Source: Persicaria tinctoria
Taxonomy: Eukaryota; Streptophyta; Magnoliopsida; Caryophyllales; Polygonaceae
Length of the DNA: 64,000 nt
Assembly: GCA_037127255.1 (NCBI GenBank)
Contig: JBANSL010000012.1
Span: forward strand, 40,229,115-40,293,114
Direction of reading: 5' to 3'
A program made the translations under genes and the position numbers. The notes below the pieces were generated by a model. The model was not told where the DNA came from. It made no database searches and saw nothing but the letters and a program-made list of their open reading frames with translations. This document shows positions 59,008 to 64,000 of this stretch, piece after piece (the stretch's first letter is position 1; every line of letters starts with the position of its first letter).

Positions 59008-62000
59008 ATGAATCCAATGCTAAGATGCAAGATTGCAGTGGAGAGAGTCAAGAGGTTGCCTCTTTGTAAAATCACAGACTCCTGTAAGCGAACCTTGCTT
59101 CGCTTGCTCAACTCTGAGCTCTCCTTCTTAACTCGCATATCTCCCATTTCTTCACCTCCCAGGTTTTCTTCTTTCTTTGTTTTTGATTACTTTGGATGCT
59201 TTTTTTTTCAATCCCTGTCTGATTGTTGATTTCTTTGGTTTCAAAATATTTTACGAGAGTCGATAATCTTAATACTCAATTCTTTCTTTCTGTATAGCCC
59301 TCCCTTCTGCTTCATTTTGGTCATTAGGAATGGTTCAGTCATTTTTGTTAAATCAGAATTGAGCATTTGCATTCTTTAACAACTGAACCTCTGCACTCAT
59401 TTTTTATCCTTACTAAAATTTTAAGAAAAACTGTTCAATATCCAGAATTACCCTAACTTAAAAAAACAAAAAAATCCACAAATCCTTAGTCGTGGACAGG
59501 TTTAATTTAAAAAAAAATGATATTTTATGAATTTAGTAATGTTTATTTATGGCAAAATGGTAAAATGGGTCTGAGTGGTGAGTTGCTAATAAAGTTATTA
59601 TAACATAGGGTTATATTCAGATTTGCTTACTTCTAGTTGGTTTCTCCAATGTTGCATTTGGCAGTTTACCCTATATTTAAATTGTGGTATCAACCTGATA
59701 AATTTCTTCTGTTTGGGATGAATATGTGAGGGTTAGTTGTGGTTTGACATTGGGCATGCTTGTTTACTTGCTATAACAAACATGTTGTAAGAATCCGTCT
59801 TTCTTTCTAAAATGCAGTTGCAACATTGGGCATATTGAAGCCGTTGTTCATATACTTGAGCAACCATACATAACTGGAGTCTCACGTGTGTGCAAGCCAG
59901 TGCCAATATCCGCCACTTGTGAGAACCAAGAAAATAATGTTATTCAATCGAAAGATGCCCATGTCGATATAGTTTGCACACTAAACAAGGCTCCAGTGTG
60001 GTTTATTGTATCTGATCGTAATCCAAGGTATGTCCCTTGGGATGACTCTCATGGCAACAGGGGTCTAAAAACAAGAATTAGGCAAGTGCTTGCTGCAGCT
60101 AAATCTTCACCCATAATTCAGCCTTCCTCGATTATCCTGTTCTTTGCTTCTGGAATTGAGAAATCTGTCGAGGATAAGCTCATTAGGGAATTCGATTTTT
60201 TTGAATTTGTACTTGAGGCAGATGACTTGCATACTAATTCCATTTTCACCGAGGAATTAGAAGGTGAGTGGGTGAATGTCCACTCAAGATCATATAAAAA
60301 TGCACGCATTCTGAGCATCAAGGTGGGTCAGTATGAATATGCGTTGACATTAGGGCATGAAAATGCTGATGATAGATATCGTGTTGTTGGAGCAGAGGTC
60401 GCTTTGAGCGAGAAGCAGTTGAACCTTGGTTTTTCATTTCAATCTCTCATTTCACACTTGAAAGATTACTCGATGAATGTGGAATCTCCCGGAGCCGGGA
60501 GCTTACATGAGAAAGAAGAATTCCTAAACTTTGACACAACTGCATTGGTTGCTATTGTGTCTGACATCAGCAATGGTTGTGCAGAACAGCTACTGAGTGC
60601 ACCTGAGAGTCTGTTACAAAATCGGTTTAAGAATAACACTGAGTTTGTCATTTCTCAGGTATCTTTCTATGCATTTCTCAGGTATCTTTCAATATACCGT
60701 TAGTTACTCGCCTAATTCTTTTTTTTTTTGGTAATCGCTCGCCTAATTCTTGTACATTGGTATCTCAGCCCATGTGAAGTATACTGGATAGTGGGAGTGG
60801 GATGGCTCACTACAACGGAAAAGATAAAGAATGTAATGGTACCATGGAAAATGTAGAGAAGGGAGCACATCTTTACCCGGGATACATTGATGAGAGAGTG
60901 TGGGGTATTTGAAGCTAGTGTTGGGCATGTGTGCATTTTATCCATCGTCACGTCTCTCTTCCCGCTTTGGCAGTTTCCTTCGAACCCGGTAACCTTCACT
61001 ATATCCATCCATCCCTTTGCCTTCCATCCAACTGAGCCATTGGGTGGATATCGCTATTGATATTAAATCTTCCACATCCAACTGAGCCTCTAGATTTCAT
61101 TTTAGAATATAGCCTCGAGGACAAGACTTGTTTCAGGAGGGTGACATTGATACTTACACAAGAGGAGTCTATAAGCTGATGAAGGACCCTGTGCTGCCAT
61201 GGAAGTCGTTAGGTTGTGAGAGGGGAATGCTAATGTCACTGTCTGTCATTTAGCACTAGTCTGAGTCAGTATAAATAAGGGAATAGGCCTCTTAGTCATC
61301 AAGAAATCTACTTTGTAATTGGCTATTTTGCCTAGGGTGGGCTAGGCGTTTGCCTGATAGTTAGGGAGTGAACTCCTGCTAATTAGGGAGTGAACTCCTT
61401 GGCTCTGGTTCATCTTAGGTTGGTATGGACTATTGAGTGTGTTTTGTGTTTGATCTATCCAACTAGTTCTTCCTTATTTTATGTCCTATCAGAATTCCTG
61501 CAAATTTTTTAATAAATCATTTTTAATATTGTCCCAATTACACATGACCAAGCATAACACACCAGGAGAGTTCCAATGATTCTATAGACATATAGGAGAG
61601 CTGTATTGTTCCGTTTCAGAATCAATTTCTCCTAGTCTTCATAGGCTCACAGTTTGAACTTTGAAGCCTCCTTAGAACGTCTCCTTGGCATCAGCTGCCA
61701 GTTTGTACAGAAGCATCATGTTGCAATGCATAATAATGTAATTTGAATCATATAATACATAATAATGTAATTTGTATCATATAATAAATTCAAACTTATT
61801 ATGTGAAGGCTGTATGTACCCTGACATGCCTATCTTCTTGAATAATTTAAAGAGAATATCCTTTTCAGTTATGAAAAGCTCAAATGATGAATATATACTG
61901 CATGCATATGTAAGATAACATTAATTTGTTATTATCCTCTTCAAGTATAATATCCCCTGTTGAATTTTATACAGGCAATGTCAGAACTGGAGAATCCAAT

Positions 62001-63975
62001 CCATCCTGAATTGTATGGCCTAATCACAGCGAAAACAGGAATTATGTGTGAAACTGTGTATTCAGAATTCATGGAACTCGTTTCAATGTATGCGGGGCCT
62101 GAAGAGAAACTACGAGCCAATCTATTGGTGAAGTATATTAGGTACATTTTTTACTTGTATTTCTTTCCTTGAGGTTTCTTTTTTCTTTTTGGTTTTTTTT
62201 TTCTTGGTTTTGACTTTTCATCTTGTTTGCACTGCCTTGAGACAGAATCATATAGCTCAACTCTATCGTGAATCTGTGGATTTTATAAGTAACACATACG
62301 CAATCTCGTCTTCTTGTACTTGGGTCATTTATATACCAACTGCTGCCTAACCCAGCACATTTTGAGTTGGCAAGTATTATTTGTTATTTTGCTCATCTTT
62401 CACTTGGTTGACGAAATCCCAGTCATTAGAATTGTTTCTTGTTCCACAAGACCTTTATTTTGCTTTTTACTGCTGCTTTTAAATAGAACATATGAACTTT
62501 CTATGATTCCGTTAGAATACCTACTCTATGATTTTATTACAAACCCAAAGTCTACTATTTATAGTTATTGTCGTTATTTTTCCATTTTATACTTAGTCCC
62601 TTTAGGTTCCTACTCTCCTAATTGGCACCTTAGTTATCCATGAGGACCTTTCTCTCTTAATCCTTGCCGCCTCCGTGACTGCCGGAGGATGAGCATTTGA
62701 TGTTTAATCCTTGGGTGGTGTCCATCGATTCCTTTTCAGTTTGGTTTCTCTGTGTTTGTTTTGGCTTTTCGTGCCTATTTGCCCTTCCTTCCTACATATG
62801 TCATGCTTTCATGTTCGTGGTTCTCTTTTGCTCTCCTTTCTTTACCCTTTATCAAAGTCCGACTCGGACCGATGACTGGGGGTCGTGTGCACGGACGCGC
62901 ACATGCGCTAGTAGCTTAGCGCACAAGCCGAATGAGGTTCCATTCTAAAACCAATTGGCAATAGAAGCAGTAGCCCACCGACTCATGTACTAGGGCTTGT
63001 TATGTTCAACTTTCGACGTGTGACACTTTTGGTCTATTTCACATCTCTCAACACCCCTTTCCGTTGATTACCCAGGGTTCTATCAGAAACATCCTCTCAA
63101 CCAATTTGGGGTAAGGGTGCGTACATCTAGACCCTCAAACCCTACTTTATCGCAAAATATACTAGGATGATTGTTGTTATTGCCTAATTTGTAGGCAAGC
63201 ACTTTCTCATTTTATCCATGTTCTCTCCTATTTATTGTTGTGGATTTTATTTGTCAAGTCTTTTAATTAGGATCAAGAGTTAGTTATTTGGTTTCTAATA
63301 TTAACAAGAGCCAACCAAAATATTATATTCATTCACATGTCATGTGAAATTAAACTACAGATTATAAATTTCCTTAAATTGTTCAAGTGAGATGGTTTCT
63401 CTCTTTTCTAATCCCTTTATTTCTGGCTCAGTTCCTAATAGATGTCTTGTGCTAAAGATGAAAACATAGATCTTCCTAGATAGGTTGAGTCTCTAAGTTG
63501 ATTCAGTCTACTATTCTATATGACCAGCATGCACTCGGATAAAGCTTCACTTTTTGGATTCTCTGTGTTGATGATTCCCACAATTGTAAAAACCATTAAA
63601 GCCATGTTGAGCAATCATAAAAATATGCTTTTGATATGTTGCTAGATAGTATACTGAGTAATGACTTTGTTAATCTGCAATTTTCATTTTGCTTATGGTG
63701 GTTGTCATTCTTGAATTGCTTAATGTTGTTGCCACATTATTGCATACAGGGTTGTGCCTGATAATCCTTCAACGCGACTGATGAGTCTTCCAAGCACCCG
63801 AAAGTTGGATCCAAAGAACAAGATTGTTTTTGGCACTGGAGATTCCTGGGATTCTCCAACTTTGACTGCAAATCAGGGGTTTGTTAGAGCTGTTTCACAG
63901 ACAGGAATGTCTTTGTTTACAGTTGGACTTAGATCTCGTGCTTTAGTAGGATTGCATAACTTTGAAATGAAATGA
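59008..63975 (+). CDS. DUF1308 family protein (UPF0415 / C7orf25-like)
   Basis: Coding exons 59008-59162, 59818-60658, 61975-62141 and 63750-63975 join in phase to 1389 bases, 462 residues. Diagnostic blocks: CKRTLLRLLNSELSFLTR, NIGHIEAVVHILEQPYITGV then SRVCKPV, VDIVCTLNKAPVWFIVSDRN, YVPWDDSHGNRGLKTRIRQV, LDFDTT-type FLNFDTTALVAIVSDISNG, and the C-terminal VVPDNPSTRLMSL, IVFGTGDSWDSPTLTANQGF and VRAVSQTGMSLF, all as in plant DUF1308 proteins and human C7orf25. The molecular function of the family is not established. ATG 59008 is chosen because it is the first in frame and lies at the acceptor; the protein is then near family size. All splice sites are GT-AG. Confidence 0.93.
60659..61974 (+). 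other. intron 3 of the DUF1308 gene
   Basis: No gene recognised inside. Just after the donor the sequence tttctcaggtatctttc is repeated 23 bases downstream, giving a second GT donor at 60682. Confidence 0.6.
63070..63190 (+). mobile_element. SINE tail (Au-like) in the last intron of the DUF1308 gene
   Basis: The phrase gggtgcgtacatctagaccc followed by a ctacttt..gcaaaatatacta stretch and gattgttgttattg matches the 3' part of Au-type SINEs and resembles the copy at 12800-12910, which also shares aaacatcctctc just upstream. Confidence 0.55.
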
Positions 63976-64000
63976 TCAATGGAGAAGACTTCTACTTTGT

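Overview
This window is plant nuclear DNA, most likely from a eudicot. The evidence is long AT-rich introns with GT-AG borders, Ty1/copia and Ty3/gypsy retrotransposons, L1-type LINEs with a C-terminal RNase H, Tourist-like and Stowaway MITEs, Au-type SINE tails, and two recognisable plant housekeeping genes. No bacterial, organellar or CRISPR signal was seen. The species cannot be named from the sequence.

Layout. 1-3743: minus-strand Ty3/gypsy element cut by the window edge, with decayed pol and gag, a Met-tRNA primer site and one LTR. 3744-7000: LINE fragments, one flanked by a perfect 17-bp target duplication. 7340-10612: decayed copia element with an internal deletion. 11365-19413: NOC2, a ribosome-assembly gene of about 12 exons, with a SINE tail and an 820-bp Tourist-like MITE in introns. 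19900-21100: decayed LINE reverse transcriptase. 21854-23580: microsatellite and simple repeats. 23629-26793: second copia pol relic. 26800-29200: no gene seen.

29200-48400 is the accessory core. It holds three related genes of the DUF1985/Ulp1-protease type, which are known from Mutator-associated Kaonashi ULP-like genes: A (30111-35984, plus), B (37387-40629, plus) and C (45175-46992, minus). A fourth, amber-riddled coiled-coil gene D (41939-42586, minus) lies between B and C. A is interrupted by a 2.17-kb solo LTR, B has lost its catalytic His, and C has lost DUF1985 but keeps a complete six-exon reading frame with a full Cys protease triad. Introns and spacers of this block carry many copies of a short GTGACAYGGG-like motif.

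48413-56412: a second copy of the gypsy LTR, split by a 7.5-kb insertion with weak Tourist-like ends. The insertion carries same-strand fragments of three unrelated host genes (NUP107, VTI1 SNARE and a DUF2828 protein) plus a small poly(A) retroposon. 56800-63975: a five-exon DUF1308 (UPF0415/C7orf25-like) gene, ending 25 bases before the window edge.

The two housekeeping genes look functional (NOC2 with one unresolved junction, DUF1308 fully resolved). The retroelements are dead copies. The main novelty is the transposon-amplified protease cluster and the gene-fragment-carrying insert inside an LTR.
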